NCBI RefSeq assembly: GCF_007828835.1
Contig: NZ_VIVL01000002.1
Span: 186,001 to 250,000, forward strand
Direction of reading: 5' to 3'
Length of the DNA: 64,000 nucleotides
Origin: Variovorax beijingensis
GTDB lineage: Bacteria > Pseudomonadota > Gammaproteobacteria > Burkholderiales > Burkholderiaceae_C
The notes under the pieces were generated by a model that was given only the letters and a program-made list of their open reading frames with translations, had not been told where the DNA came from and did no database searches. Positions 26,705-34,644 of the stretch are shown here, piece by piece. Both the position numbers and the translations under genes were made by a program. Position 1 is the first letter of the stretch. The number at the start of each line of letters is the position of its first letter.

Positions 26705-27706
26705 TCAGGGTTTAGCCGGAGTGGCTGTGGCAAGGCCGGCGCCGCGGTTGCGCCAGATCGTCTTCACCGTGACGCCGTCGCGCTGCAGCAGCGACCGCTC
26801 CTCGACCCAGGTGCGGTCGAGCCGCAGCCGGCCGTAGACCTCGAAGAACTGGGTGCCCACGCTGTGCTGGCCGGCGTTGAACTGCGTGCCGCCGTTCGGG
26901 AGCGCGGCATTGGCGTCGGCAATCTGCTTGAAGTACGAGCGCGTGCGCTTTTCCACCAGCTGGCGCGCGTCGCTGATGCTCAGGGATGGCAGGCTCGCGC
27001 TGAGGGCTTCGGCGCTGGCGGTATTGATGTTGAGCGGCGTGCGGATCGGGAGGATCGTCACGTAGGGTTCGAGGGCGGCCGCGGTCGAGGGCGAAAGGCC
27101 GAGCCACACCAGCTGCGAGACCTCCTGCGGCATCAGCGGCGCCGCCCCGGCGTCGCCGCCGCCGGCGGCATCGGTGCCGGTGGCGAGCGCGCGCACGAGC
27201 GAGGCCGTCATCGCGCTGAGCTCGGAGGCCGGCAGGCCCAGGATGTTGAACAGCTTGGTGAAGGTGGCGACGCTGGCCGGCACCGGCTTGTTGCCGTCGA
27301 CCAGCGACAGCACGTTGAGCTTGGATTGCGCATCGACCACGCGGCCTGAAAGGAAGGCGTCGGGCAGTCCTTCGAGGTTGTCGCTCGCCACGTTCTTCTC
27401 GGCCGACAGGAAGCTCGTGAGCCGCGCTTCCGCGAGCGGCACGGCCCAGGGCTCGGCCAGGTGGTCGGGCCCGCCGGTGAGGGCGTCTTCGCGCAGGATC
27501 AGGCGCGACCAGTCGAGCGCGCCAATCAGCACCCATGCCGCCTGCACGCGTCCGCGCTCGGCCGCCTCGACTTCGGACGCGCGCCACTGCTGCCACAGCG
27601 CCGCGGCGGAGAAGGTGGCGACCAGCATCACGGTCAGCATGGCCGCGAGCAGCGCGGCGCCGCGCTGGCGTTGCCCGGTGGGTCGAAAAACCGTGGATGC
27701 GGTCAT
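26705..27706 (-). CDS. gspK: type II secretion minor pseudopilin GspK
   Basis: GspK caps the pseudopilus tip with GspI and GspJ. The 333-residue protein begins with a prepilin leader ending in RQRG-AALLAAM; it lacks the usual Glu at position +5, which is normal for GspK. A hydrophobic helix follows. The large globular domain includes the helix-hairpin-helix-like segment PLNINTASAEALSASLPSLSISDARQLVEKR, a family hallmark. Its ATG overlaps the gspJ stop by four bases. The gene ends the first tight block, before the 136-base gap to gspL. Length matches the family. Confidence 0.92.
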   Translation of the reverse strand: MTASTVFRPTGQRQRGAALLAAMLTVMLVATFSAAALWQQWRASEVEAAERGRVQAAWVLIGALDWSRLILREDALTGGPDHLAEPWAVPLAEARLTSFLSAEKNVASDNLEGLPDAFLSGRVVDAQSKLNVLSLVDGNKPVPASVATFTKLFNILGLPASELSAMTASLVRALATGTDAAGGGDAGAAPLMPQEVSQLVWLGLSPSTAAALEPYVTILPIRTPLNINTASAEALSASLPSLSISDARQLVEKRTRSYFKQIADANAALPNGGTQFNAGQHSVGTQFFEVYGRLRLDRTWVEERSLLQRDGVTVKTIWRNRGAGLATATPAKP

Positions 27707-28386
27707 GAGCGCGGCGCTCCCACCGTGGGCTTGACCCAGTCGCGCGTGAGCGTGCCCGACAGCCCTTCGCCCGGAGCCAGGGTCAGCACCAGGCGAACGC
27801 CGTCCGGCATGTTCACGAGGGCGCCGACAGGATTGGCCGGGTTCGCCGGATTGGGCGCGCTGGCCGGCAGCTCGCCTGCGGGCGTCCAGGCGTTCTCGCG
27901 GAAGTAGTAGAGCTGCCAGCTCGTGGCCGGCATCAGCGCGACGTCGCCGCCGCCGCCTTCCTGCGCCCACGAGGCGGCCATGTTCCACGCCTGCTGCCAT
28001 TCGCCGCGCGTGGTGAAGGGCGGCGACTGCCAGCGCCGCCAGCGGGTGCCGTCGGCACCGGTGCGCAGCGCCCACGCCACCACCAGCATGGCGGGAGCGC
28101 CCGCATCGCTGCCGCGCCGCGTGAGCCGCAGCACGCGGCCGTCCCAGTCGATCGGGCGGGTCTGCGCGATCGGGGTCACGGCGTCGAGGTCGGCGCCCCA
28201 TTGCGAGAGCGTGGTCTGCAGCGCCAGTACCGCGTCGGCGCGCTGCTGGTTCTGCGTGGTGGCGCGCGACATGTTGTCCAGTCCGCGCCAGCTCACGAGC
28301 GCGAGCAGCGCCATCACCGAAATGGCCACCAGCAGCTCGATCAGCGTGAAACCGCCGCAGGTTCGCTGGCTTGCGAAGCGTCGCAT
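27703..28386 (-). CDS. gspJ: type II secretion minor pseudopilin GspJ
   Basis: A 227-residue minor pseudopilin. The leader is MRRFASQRTCGG, with cleavage by the prepilin peptidase (not in this window) before FTLIELLVAISVMALLALVSWRG, which has Glu at +5. The globular domain contains the family's WRRWQSPPFTTRGEWQQAW and SWQLYYFRENAWTPA stretches. The ATG shares one base with the gspI stop (TGATG), and the stop overlaps gspK. It forms part of the IJK tip complex. Confidence 0.92.
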   Translation of the reverse strand: MRRFASQRTCGGFTLIELLVAISVMALLALVSWRGLDNMSRATTQNQQRADAVLALQTTLSQWGADLDAVTPIAQTRPIDWDGRVLRLTRRGSDAGAPAMLVVAWALRTGADGTRWRRWQSPPFTTRGEWQQAWNMAASWAQEGGGGDVALMPATSWQLYYFRENAWTPAGELPASAPNPANPANPVGALVNMPDGVRLVLTLAPGEGLSGTLTRDWVKPTVGAPRS

Positions 28387-28760
28387 CAGAAGCGGCCCAC
28401 CACGGTCGAGACGCGCAGCACCGGCGCATTGGCCTCGTCGCGCACCTGCACGTCGACGCGCCGGAAGTTGGGGTTGAGCGTGGCGATGGTGGAGGTGGTC
28501 ACGTTGAACGAGACGCCGGCCTGCACGCAGATCGAGCCCGAATCGCCCACGGCCGGCATCTGCCTGGCGAGCCGCGCCTTGGCGAGCTCGTTTTCCGCGC
28601 ACAGGTCGGCCAGCAGCAGGTCGGACTGGCGCTGCGCATTGCGCGTCAGCGACATCGTGGCCTGCGAGCCCGCCGCGAGCGCGAGCGCGACGATGCCGAG
28701 CGCAATCAGCACTTCGATCAGCGTGAATCCGCCGCATGCCGATGGGCGCCGGGGCTTCAT
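28386..28760 (-). CDS. gspI: type II secretion minor pseudopilin GspI
   Basis: A 124-residue minor pseudopilin with leader MKPRRPSACGG, cleavage before FTLIEVLIALGIVALALAAG (Glu at +5), then a small globular domain with LCAENELAKARL and the C-terminal VDVQVRDEANAPVLRVSTVV. Length and motif match GspI, which nucleates the tip complex. The start at 28760 overlaps the gspH stop by four bases. Order H-I-J-K is conserved with other T2SS clusters. Confidence 0.92.
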   Translation of the reverse strand: MKPRRPSACGGFTLIEVLIALGIVALALAAGSQATMSLTRNAQRQSDLLLADLCAENELAKARLARQMPAVGDSGSICVQAGVSFNVTTSTIATLNPNFRRVDVQVRDEANAPVLRVSTVVGRF

Positions 28761-29221
28761 GGCGTGCTCACGGTGAAGGGCCTGAGGCCGTCGGTGGCAA
28801 CGCGCAGCGAGCGCGCAGGCGGGCCTTCGGAATACAGCACGATCTGCTGCGCGGCAATGATCGGGTCGGGGCCCAATTGCACCGCCGCCACCGGCGCGCC
28901 GCTGGCCAGCGAAGCCGTGGCGCTGATGCCGCTCGCGGCCCAGCCGCTGGGCAAGGCATCGGGCGGCAGGCCGTCGAACACGAAGCTGCCGCCTTCCACG
29001 ATGCGCCATCGCACTGCGACGCCGCTCGCGCGCGACTGGGCGCGGGCCGATTCGAGCAGTGCGGCCAGCCGGTCGGCCTCGCGGTCGAGCCGGGCTGCGT
29101 TGGTGTCGCGCATCGCAAAGCTCACGCTGGCCGTTGCGATCGCGATGATCGCGATCACCACGATCAGCTCGAGCAGCGTGAAGCCGCCCGCGCGCCTACT
29201 GCCAGCTGCCGATGTCGGCAT
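28757..29221 (-). CDS. gspH: type II secretion minor pseudopilin GspH
   Basis: A 154-residue pseudopilin: leader MPTSAAGSRRAGG, cleavage before FTLLELIVVIAIIAIATASVSFAM, then a GspH/FimT-type globular domain with RLAALLESARAQSRASGVAVRWR. The ATG at 29221 is chosen over 29248 because GCGAGGG lies seven bases before it and the resulting leader has the length seen in the other pseudopilins. It therefore overlaps the end of gspG by 26 bases, suggesting coupled translation. The upstream start would add nine Arg/Ala-rich residues. Confidence 0.88.
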   Translation of the reverse strand: MPTSAAGSRRAGGFTLLELIVVIAIIAIATASVSFAMRDTNAARLDREADRLAALLESARAQSRASGVAVRWRIVEGGSFVFDGLPPDALPSGWAASGISATASLASGAPVAAVQLGPDPIIAAQQIVLYSEGPPARSLRVATDGLRPFTVSTP

Positions 29222-29636
29222 TCTTGCCCTCGCCGCCGGCCTGGCCATCGGCGCCGAGCGAGAGCACGTCGATTTCGCCCTTGATACCCGGATTCATGTA
29301 TTGGTACGGATGGCCCCACGGATCGTTCGGCAGCTTTTCGACATAGGGCTTCCAGTTGGGCGCGGCCGGCCCCACGGTCGGGCGCACGAGCAGCGACTGC
29401 AGGCCCTGCTCGGCCGTCGGGTAGCGCTGGTTGTCCAGGCGGTAGAGCTTGAGCGCCTGCATCAGGTTGTTGATGTCGGTCCTGGCGGCGGTCACGCGGG
29501 CATCGTCGGCGCGCTCGATCACGTTCGGCACGATCAGCGCGGCCAGCACGCCGATGATGACCAGCACCACCATCAGCTCGATCAGCGTGAAGCCGCGCTG
29601 GGCAGCGCGGGTGGCGTCGCGTAGGATTTTTTTCAT
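29196..29636 (-). CDS. gspG: type II secretion major pseudopilin GspG
   Basis: GspG is the main subunit of the pseudopilus. The 146-residue protein has leader MKKILRDATRAAQRG, cleavage before FTLIELMVVLVIIGVLAALIVPNV with Glu at +5, then the conserved core LMQALKLYRLDNQRYPTAEQGLQSLL and the calcium-binding loop region NDPWGHPYQYMNPG ending in SLGADGQAGG...ADIGSW. All hallmark residues are present. It is first in the minus-strand block and divergent from gspC over 49 bases. No strong ribosome site is visible (only AAG near the start). Confidence 0.95.
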   Translation of the reverse strand: MKKILRDATRAAQRGFTLIELMVVLVIIGVLAALIVPNVIERADDARVTAARTDINNLMQALKLYRLDNQRYPTAEQGLQSLLVRPTVGPAAPNWKPYVEKLPNDPWGHPYQYMNPGIKGEIDVLSLGADGQAGGEGKNADIGSWQ

Positions 29637-29685
29637 AGCTTGGATGACATGGTTCGGAAGGCGCGCTGCATGATAATCCGCGCCC
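29637..29685. promoter_or_regulatory. divergent gspG/gspC promoter region
   Basis: Only 49 bases separate the two starts. For gspC, GATAAT (29672-29677) lies eight bases before the ATG, which would make its mRNA leaderless; there is no Shine-Dalgarno sequence. The reverse complement ATTATC could belong to the opposite promoter, so the two promoters may overlap. No good -35 is seen. Confidence 0.4.
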
Positions 29686-30309
29686 ATGACAAGTCCCTAT
29701 TCCGCCGCGCGCTGGCACGCCCCCGTTGTAACCACGGGCCTGTGGGCGCTGGCCGCCGGTGCGGCGGTGTTCTGGGGGCTGCGGCTCGCGGCGCCGCCCG
29801 AGCCCGTGGCCGCGGCGGCCACCATGCCCCGGGCGGCGGTCTCGGCCGACGCGGATGCGGTTGCGCGGCTGCTCGGCGTGGTTTCGGGCACCGAAGCAGC
29901 GCCCGCCGCACCCGAGGCGGCCAGCCGCTTTGCGCTGTCGGGCGTGGTCGCGGATCCGTTCAACCAGGGCGCTGCGCTGATTTCCATCGACGGCAAGCCG
30001 CCGCGTCCGTTCCGCGTCGGCTCGCGCGTCGGCGACAACTACGTGCTGCAGTCGGTCGGGGTGCGCGCGGCGACGCTCGGCACCAGCGCGCAGGGACCGG
30101 CGGCCTTCACGCTGCAGTTGCCCGTGCGCGCGCCGATCAGCGTCAGCAGCCCGGCCGCGCCAACGCCGACGGCCAGGCCCAGCGGACTTTTCCCGGCCAC
30201 GGTGCCTCCGGTGGTGGCACCGCCTGCCGGCGGGGCCGCACCGCTACAGGCGCCGCCATCGCCGCAGCCGGGGTCTGAGCAGCAGCCACCGGCACAGTCT
30301 GCGCAGTAA
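29686..30309 (+). CDS. gspC: type II secretion inner-membrane protein GspC
   Basis: GspC links the inner-membrane platform to the secretin. The 207-residue protein has a cytoplasmic N-terminus, one membrane helix (about 15-36), and a homology region (about 80-150) with RFALSGVVADPFNQGAALISIDGKPPRPFRVGSRV and VLQSVGVRAATL. The C-terminal third is a Pro/Ala-rich linker without a PDZ or coiled-coil domain, shorter than enteric GspC. It is divergent from the rest of the cluster, an arrangement known in Betaproteobacteria. It ends 15 bases before the convergent ilvA stop. Confidence 0.88.
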   Translation: MTSPYSAARWHAPVVTTGLWALAAGAAVFWGLRLAAPPEPVAAAATMPRAAVSADADAVARLLGVVSGTEAAPAAPEAASRFALSGVVADPFNQGAALISIDGKPPRPFRVGSRVGDNYVLQSVGVRAATLGTSAQGPAAFTLQLPVRAPISVSSPAAPTPTARPSGLFPATVPPVVAPPAGGAAPLQAPPSPQPGSEQQPPAQSAQ

Positions 30310-30324
30310 GGACCAGGCGGCCGC

Positions 30325-31914
30325 TCAGGCCTGCAGGAACAGCCTGTACGCCGGATTCGCCGTTTCCTCGACGTAGGGATAGCCCAGCGTTTCAAGGAAG
30401 TCGTCGAAGGCCGCGGCGTCGCCGGCGGGCACCTGCAGGCCCACCAGGATGCGGCCGTAGTCGGCGCCCTGGTTGCGGTAGTGGAAGAGGCTGATGTTCC
30501 AGTTCGGCCGCATCAGGCTCAGGAACTTGAGCAGCGCCCCGGGGCGTTCCGGAAACACGAAGCGCAGCAGCCGTTCGTCGTGTGCAAGGCCCGTGCGCCC
30601 GCCCACCAGGTGCCGCAGATGCTCCTTGGCGAGCTCGTCGTGCGTGAGGTCGAGCGCGTCGAAGCCATGGGCAATGAAGGTCTGCGCGATGGTCGTCGAT
30701 TCGCCGCGTGCCGAGGTGGTGAGGCCCACGAACACATGCGCCTTGGCCGCGTCGCTGATGCGGTAGTTGAACTCCGTCACATTGCGCAGCGCACCGCCGG
30801 TCGAGCCCGTTTCCTGCGACTCGCTGGCCGGCATCTCGCCCACCAGCTCGCAGAAGCGGCGGAAGCTGCCGCGCTCTTCGGGAATGGTCACCGCGAACAG
30901 CGCCTCGCGTTCTTCGCCGACCTCCGCGCGCTCGGCCACGAAGCGCAGCCGGTCGAAGTTCATGTTGGCGCCGCACAGGATGGCCGCGTAGGTCTCGCCA
31001 TGGCGGCCATGCCCGGCCACGTACTGCTTGATGGCCGCCACTGCGAGCGCACCCGCCGGTTCCACGATGCTGCGGGTGTCGACGAACACGTCCTTGATGG
31101 CCGCGCAGACGGCGTCGGTGTCGACCGCGATGTATTCGTCGACCAGGTTGCTGGCGATGCGAAAGGTCTCCTCGCCCACCAGCTTGACCGCCGTGCCGTC
31201 CGAAAACAGCCCGACGTCGGGCAGGCTCACGCGCTGGCGCGCCGCCACCGACTGCATCATCGCGTCGGAGTCGTTCATCTGCACGCCGATCACCTTGATC
31301 TCCGGGCGCACCGCCTTGATGTAGTTGGCCACGCCCGAGATGAGCCCGCCGCCGCCGATGGCCACGAACACCGCGTCGAGCCGTCCCTGGTGCTGGCGCA
31401 GGATTTCCATGGCGATGGTGCCCTGGCCCGCGATCACGTCGGGATCGTCGAAGGGGTGCACGAAGGTCAGGCCTTGTTGCGCCTGCAGTTCGAGCGCATG
31501 CAGGTAGGCATCCGAATAGCTGTCGCCATGCAGCACCACCTCGCCGCCGAAGCCGCGCACCGCATCGATCTTGAGCCTGGGCGTGGTCACCGGCATGACC
31601 ACCACCGCGCGTGTGCCCAGCTTGCGTGCGCCCAGCGCCACGCCCTGCGCGTGATTGCCGGCCGATGCGCAGATGACGCCGCTCGCCAGCTGCTCGGGTG
31701 TGAGGTGCGCCATCTTGTTGTAGGCACCGCGCAGCTTGAAGCTGAACACGGGCTGCTGGTCTTCGCGCTTGAGCAGCACGGTGTTGCCGAGCCGCTCGCT
31801 GAGCGCATTGGCCTTCTCGAGCGCGGATTCGACCGCCACGTCGTAAACGCGGGCGTTCAAAATTTTTCTGAGATAGTCGGCGGGCGTCAGTGCCGGCACA
31901 GGTACGTCGCGCAC
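30325..31914 (-). CDS. ilvA: threonine ammonia-lyase, biosynthetic (IlvA)
   Basis: IlvA converts threonine to 2-oxobutyrate, the first step of isoleucine synthesis, using pyridoxal phosphate. The catalytic domain has FSFKLRGAYNK with the Schiff-base Lys60, SAGNHAQGVALGA and the phosphate-binding loop GGGGL. Two ACT-like regulatory domains follow (EEREALFAVTIPEERGSFRRF and LLRFVFPERPGALLKF), for feedback control by isoleucine and valine. I place the start at a GTG (31914) just before RDVPVPALTPADYL, giving 529 residues. An ATG at 32013 would add 33 atypical residues and overlap the divergent recombinase gene. The start remains uncertain. Confidence 0.92.
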   Translation of the reverse strand: MRDVPVPALTPADYLRKILNARVYDVAVESALEKANALSERLGNTVLLKREDQQPVFSFKLRGAYNKMAHLTPEQLASGVICASAGNHAQGVALGARKLGTRAVVVMPVTTPRLKIDAVRGFGGEVVLHGDSYSDAYLHALELQAQQGLTFVHPFDDPDVIAGQGTIAMEILRQHQGRLDAVFVAIGGGGLISGVANYIKAVRPEIKVIGVQMNDSDAMMQSVAARQRVSLPDVGLFSDGTAVKLVGEETFRIASNLVDEYIAVDTDAVCAAIKDVFVDTRSIVEPAGALAVAAIKQYVAGHGRHGETYAAILCGANMNFDRLRFVAERAEVGEEREALFAVTIPEERGSFRRFCELVGEMPASESQETGSTGGALRNVTEFNYRISDAAKAHVFVGLTTSARGESTTIAQTFIAHGFDALDLTHDELAKEHLRHLVGGRTGLAHDERLLRFVFPERPGALLKFLSLMRPNWNISLFHYRNQGADYGRILVGLQVPAGDAAAFDDFLETLGYPYVEETANPAYRLFLQA

Positions 31915-31987
31915 GGTTTTTTCCAAGGGAGGCTCAATTGTTAAATGGCAATGATAAGAGGCATCGGGATTGCGTACGGGATATGGC

Positions 31988-33118
31988 ATGGACACAAATG
32001 TCATAAACCTCATCCAGAGAGCCCCGGCTGCGAACGATTCGGGTTTTTTTGCGCGCAGCTATCCCGCGAGCGAGGTACCCGCCAGTCATTTAACAAATGA
32101 GCAAAATCTGTTAACCCTTTTTGTCAGCGACCTTTCCAAAGGGTTGATGCAGGCAGAAGCGGCGCGCGTGCAGCGCGGCGAAATCGGACGGCCGACCTGG
32201 CAGGTGATGGGCAACAGATTGCGCGCGCACGTCATTCCTTTGCTGGGTGCCGTGCCGGCGCAGGCATTCGCTACTTCCGATGCGCAGCGCCTGATCGATC
32301 ACCTTGGCGCGCAGGGCTTCACCAGCACGACGATCGCGCAGTACCTTGTGTTGCTGCGAAAGGTGTTGATGCACGGTGTGAACATCGGCGTGGTTCGCGA
32401 TGTACCTGCCTTCCCGAAGGTCAAGGTGCGCAGCCAGCCGCGCGGAAGCTTCAGCGTTGCGGAATACCGGGCCGTGGTGGCGGCTGCACGCCGACTGCGC
32501 GGGCAGCCGCATCCGGTGCTCGATGAACTGGCTTCCGGCGAGCGCTTCTGGATCGCGCGCGAGCTGCTCGTCATGCCGCAGGAGTTGCCTTGGCTGATCC
32601 GCTGGATGGTCAACACCTTCGTGCGCCCGAGCGACATCAAGCTCATGAAGCACCGGCACATCGACATCGTGCGCGGCAAGCATGTCTACCTGCGCATGAA
32701 CCTGCCCGAAACCAAGCGGCACAGCCAGCCCATCGTGAGCCTGCGCCCGGCTGTGCGGGTCTATGAATGCCTGCTTGCGCATCGTCGCGAGCAGGGCTTT
32801 GGCGGCGCGGATGACTACCTCTTCATGCCGCAATTGAAGAACCGCGAGCACGCGCTGGCCGTGCTCAACTTTCTTTTCCATTGGGCCTTGGAAGCAACGT
32901 CGCTCCAGAAAGGACCGCAGGGTCAGTCGAGGACGCTTTACTGCTTGCGCCATACCGCCATCACCTTGCGGCTTTTGTACGGGCAGGGCATCGACATGCT
33001 GACCTTGGCGCGCAATGCGCGCACGAGCGTCAACATGGTCGAACGTTTCTACGCATCGGTTCTGAGCGGAGAAATGAATGTGGGCTTGCTGCAAAGCAGG
33101 CGCGGCCGCGCGAACTGA
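31988..33118 (+). CDS. tyrosine recombinase/integrase (376 aa)
   Basis: A site-specific recombinase with an N-terminal SAM-like DNA-binding region (about 45-150) and a C-terminal catalytic domain. The catalytic Arg213 is in FVRPSDI, a Lys/Arg/His stretch follows in ETKRHSQP, and box II reads YCLRHTA with Arg321 and His322, Tyr318 replacing the usual first His. The nucleophile is Tyr355 in NMVERFYA. The variant LARNARTSVNMVERFY is familiar from chromosomal and phage-type proteobacterial integrases. No att-like repeat, tRNA or other phage gene accompanies it. It lies between ilvA (divergent) and the start-less porin (convergent). Its target is unknown; a role in the adjacent porin inversion is possible but unproven. 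Confidence 0.85.
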   Translation: MDTNVINLIQRAPAANDSGFFARSYPASEVPASHLTNEQNLLTLFVSDLSKGLMQAEAARVQRGEIGRPTWQVMGNRLRAHVIPLLGAVPAQAFATSDAQRLIDHLGAQGFTSTTIAQYLVLLRKVLMHGVNIGVVRDVPAFPKVKVRSQPRGSFSVAEYRAVVAAARRLRGQPHPVLDELASGERFWIARELLVMPQELPWLIRWMVNTFVRPSDIKLMKHRHIDIVRGKHVYLRMNLPETKRHSQPIVSLRPAVRVYECLLAHRREQGFGGADDYLFMPQLKNREHALAVLNFLFHWALEATSLQKGPQGQSRTLYCLRHTAITLRLLYGQGIDMLTLARNARTSVNMVERFYASVLSGEMNVGLLQSRRGRAN

Positions 33119-33125
33119 GCAAAGC

Positions 33126-33156
33126 CAAAAAGCCGCCCGGCTTGCGCTGGGCGGTT
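33126..33156 (-). terminator. terminator after the start-less porin
   Basis: On the minus strand CCGCCC and GGGCGG form a stem closed by a ten-base loop, followed by a run of five T residues (A33127-33131 on the given strand). The other direction has only a short T-run, so it may also weakly end the recombinase transcript. Confidence 0.55.
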
Positions 33157-33209
33157 TGGGACTGGACCGATTCGAACTGGCTGAAGCCAGCATTGGAATC
33201 AGGCCGCGA

Positions 33210-34409
33210 TCAGAAAGCGTGGCGGATGCCGAAGTCGTAGCCGGTCGAGGTCTTCGGGGTGAAGACGTTGTTGCTGATGAACTTCGGGCCGCCAACGGTC
33301 AGGGCTGCACCGTTCTTGTTGCTCACGCGAGCGATCGTTGCGTACAGGGCCGTGCGCTTCGACAGGTTGTGCACGTAGCCGAGCGCCAGCTTGTTGGCCT
33401 TGCGGTCCGGTTCGTCGAAGAACGGATTGTTGTCGTCCGTCTTGTACGTCACGGCCGAATACGATGCGCGGATCAGACCGGCGCCCACAGGGGCCGTCAC
33501 GCCCAGCAGCCAGCCGTTGAGCTTGTTCGATGCCACGGACGCCGGTTGGACGAAGAAGTCGCCGTCGATGTCGGTCTTTTCCTTGGCCCGAGACAGTTCG
33601 CCGAAGAGCTTCACGGGACCGAAGTCATACGAAGCGCCGAGGTTCAGTGTATTGACCTTGGTGGTCGTGCCGGCGTAGTAGTCGTCGCCGACGGTGTTGC
33701 TGCCATAAGCCACTGCAACGTCCAGGGGGCCGTTGGCGTAGCCGAAGCGGCCGCCGACGTATCGGCCGGTGCGCGAATTGTTGACCGCATGAGGCGTGGC
33801 CAAGGCAGGGCTGTACTTGTCCTTTTCATGGAAGCCGTACTGCAATTGGCCATAAAAACCGCCGAGGTTCGGCGGCAGGAAGTAGCCGACGGTGTTGCTG
33901 GCGCGGGTGGGGTTGCCGAATGCACCGGTAGCCGTCTGGATCAGGTTGGTGCCAACGCCGCTGGCGCCGAACGGATCGAACACGGTGTTGTTCCAGAACG
34001 ATGGGGTGTAGTCGCGGCCGAGGCGGACTTCACCGAAACCACCCGACAGGCTCACGGTCGAACGACGGTTGAAGGTTGCAACACCTTCCGAGCCGTCGTC
34101 GTTCTTGATCGGAGCTTCGAGCCAGAAGCTGGCTGCCAAGCCGCCGCCGAGGTCTTCCGTGCCACGGAAGCCGAGTTTGCTGGAGTTGTAGGCCGAGTTG
34201 GCCAGTTCACGGCGGCTGACCCTGACGCTGCCCTGGTTCACATAGAACGGGTTGTAGGCAACCGGGAAGCCGAGGGCGTTGTACGTCACGCCGTGGTTCA
34301 GGTCACGCGAGCTGTTCGAATAGCCGCTGATCGACGCATCGACCAGGCCGAACAGCGTGACGGACGACTGGGCCGAGGCAACACCGGCAACAGCCAGAGC
34401 AACTGCCCT
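33210..34409 (-). pseudogene. Gram-negative porin copy lacking its start codon and ribosome site
   Basis: The frame is open over 399 codons and aligns closely with the intact porin at 36034-37278, including AVALAVAGVASAQSSVTLFG at the signal-peptide end and the last 60 residues (ANKLALGYVHNLSKRTALY, TPKTSTGYDFGIRHAF), which differ at only two or three places. It begins directly after an in-frame TGA (34412-34410). The first codons, ATG, the ribosome site and the promoter are missing. CTCTAGTT of the intact copy recurs at 34428-34421, but a 17-base segment then intervenes before homology resumes at GTTGCTCTGG. A 9-base repeat unit is also missing. External loops differ between copies. A GTG at 34289 would give a signal-less product, so expression as a porin is unlikely unless recombination restores a start. 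Confidence 0.75.
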
Positions 34410-34454
34410 TCAGGCCCAGAAACTAGAGTGGGCCCGCAGCGCCGCGGACCCCAA

Positions 34455-34544
34455 GAAAAAAGCCCCGAGCCTTGCAGCTCGGGGCTAAATCCACCAATTG
34501 GAAGGGTGGAGGAGACAACCGGTGCGCACGGTTTCGTACGCGAT
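34455..34544 (-). ncRNA. candidate small RNA with anti-Shine-Dalgarno motif
   Basis: A sigma70-type promoter, two small hairpins and a strong intrinsic terminator define an approximately 90-nt minus-strand transcript. Hairpin 1 pairs AACCG with CGGTT (around 34533-34517), and hairpin 2 pairs TCCACC (34510-34505) with GGTGGA (34495-34490). Between them lies CTCCTCC (34514-34508), complementary to a Shine-Dalgarno sequence and partly unpaired. No reading frame of note is inside. I recall an Rfam family called Betaproteobacteria toxic small RNA with such an exposed anti-Shine-Dalgarno; membership is inference. It lies between the start-less porin and the OsmC gene, and its terminator insulates the porin remnant. 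Confidence 0.65.
34456..34486 (-). terminator. intrinsic terminator of the small RNA
   Basis: AGCCCCGAGC and GCTCGGGGCT form a perfect ten-base-pair stem (34486-34477 with 34470-34461) with a six-base loop, followed on the minus strand by six T residues. This is the clearest intrinsic terminator in the window. Confidence 0.85.
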
Positions 34545-34551
34545 GAAATAA

Positions 34552-34582
34552 AGTATATCGGTTGTTTGTTGCGTTGCAACAA
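34552..34582 (-). promoter_or_regulatory. promoter of the small RNA with overlapping inverted repeat
   Basis: On the minus strand TTGCAA (34579-34574) and TATACT (34557-34552) are 16 bases apart. The -35 is embedded in a perfect inverted repeat TTGTTGC-GTT-GCAACAA (34566-34582), a likely repressor or activator site. Confidence 0.65.
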
Positions 34583-34644
34583 GCAAGTGACGATTTCCCC
34601 ACACACTAATGGATGTCGGCGTGATTTTTTGCTGAATATCCTGA

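Noticed and set aside
29222..29248. Upstream gspH start at 29248
   Set aside because: The start at 29221 has a good ribosome site and gives a leader of normal length.
31915..32013. Longer ilvA start at 32013
   Set aside because: It would add 33 residues unlike the family and overlap the divergent recombinase start.
31988..33118. Prophage or integrative element suggested by the tyrosine recombinase
   Set aside because: No att repeats, tRNA, phage or conjugation genes, and no compositional break were found; only a lone recombinase is supported.
33165..33195. tRNA-like GATTCGAAC near the recombinase end
   Set aside because: No acceptor or anticodon arms can be built around it; the local hairpin belongs to the porin 3' region.
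34290..34412. Simple sequencing frameshift explaining the start-less porin
   Set aside because: No ATG or ribosome site exists in any frame between the small-RNA terminator and the homology, so a one- or two-base error cannot restore the gene.
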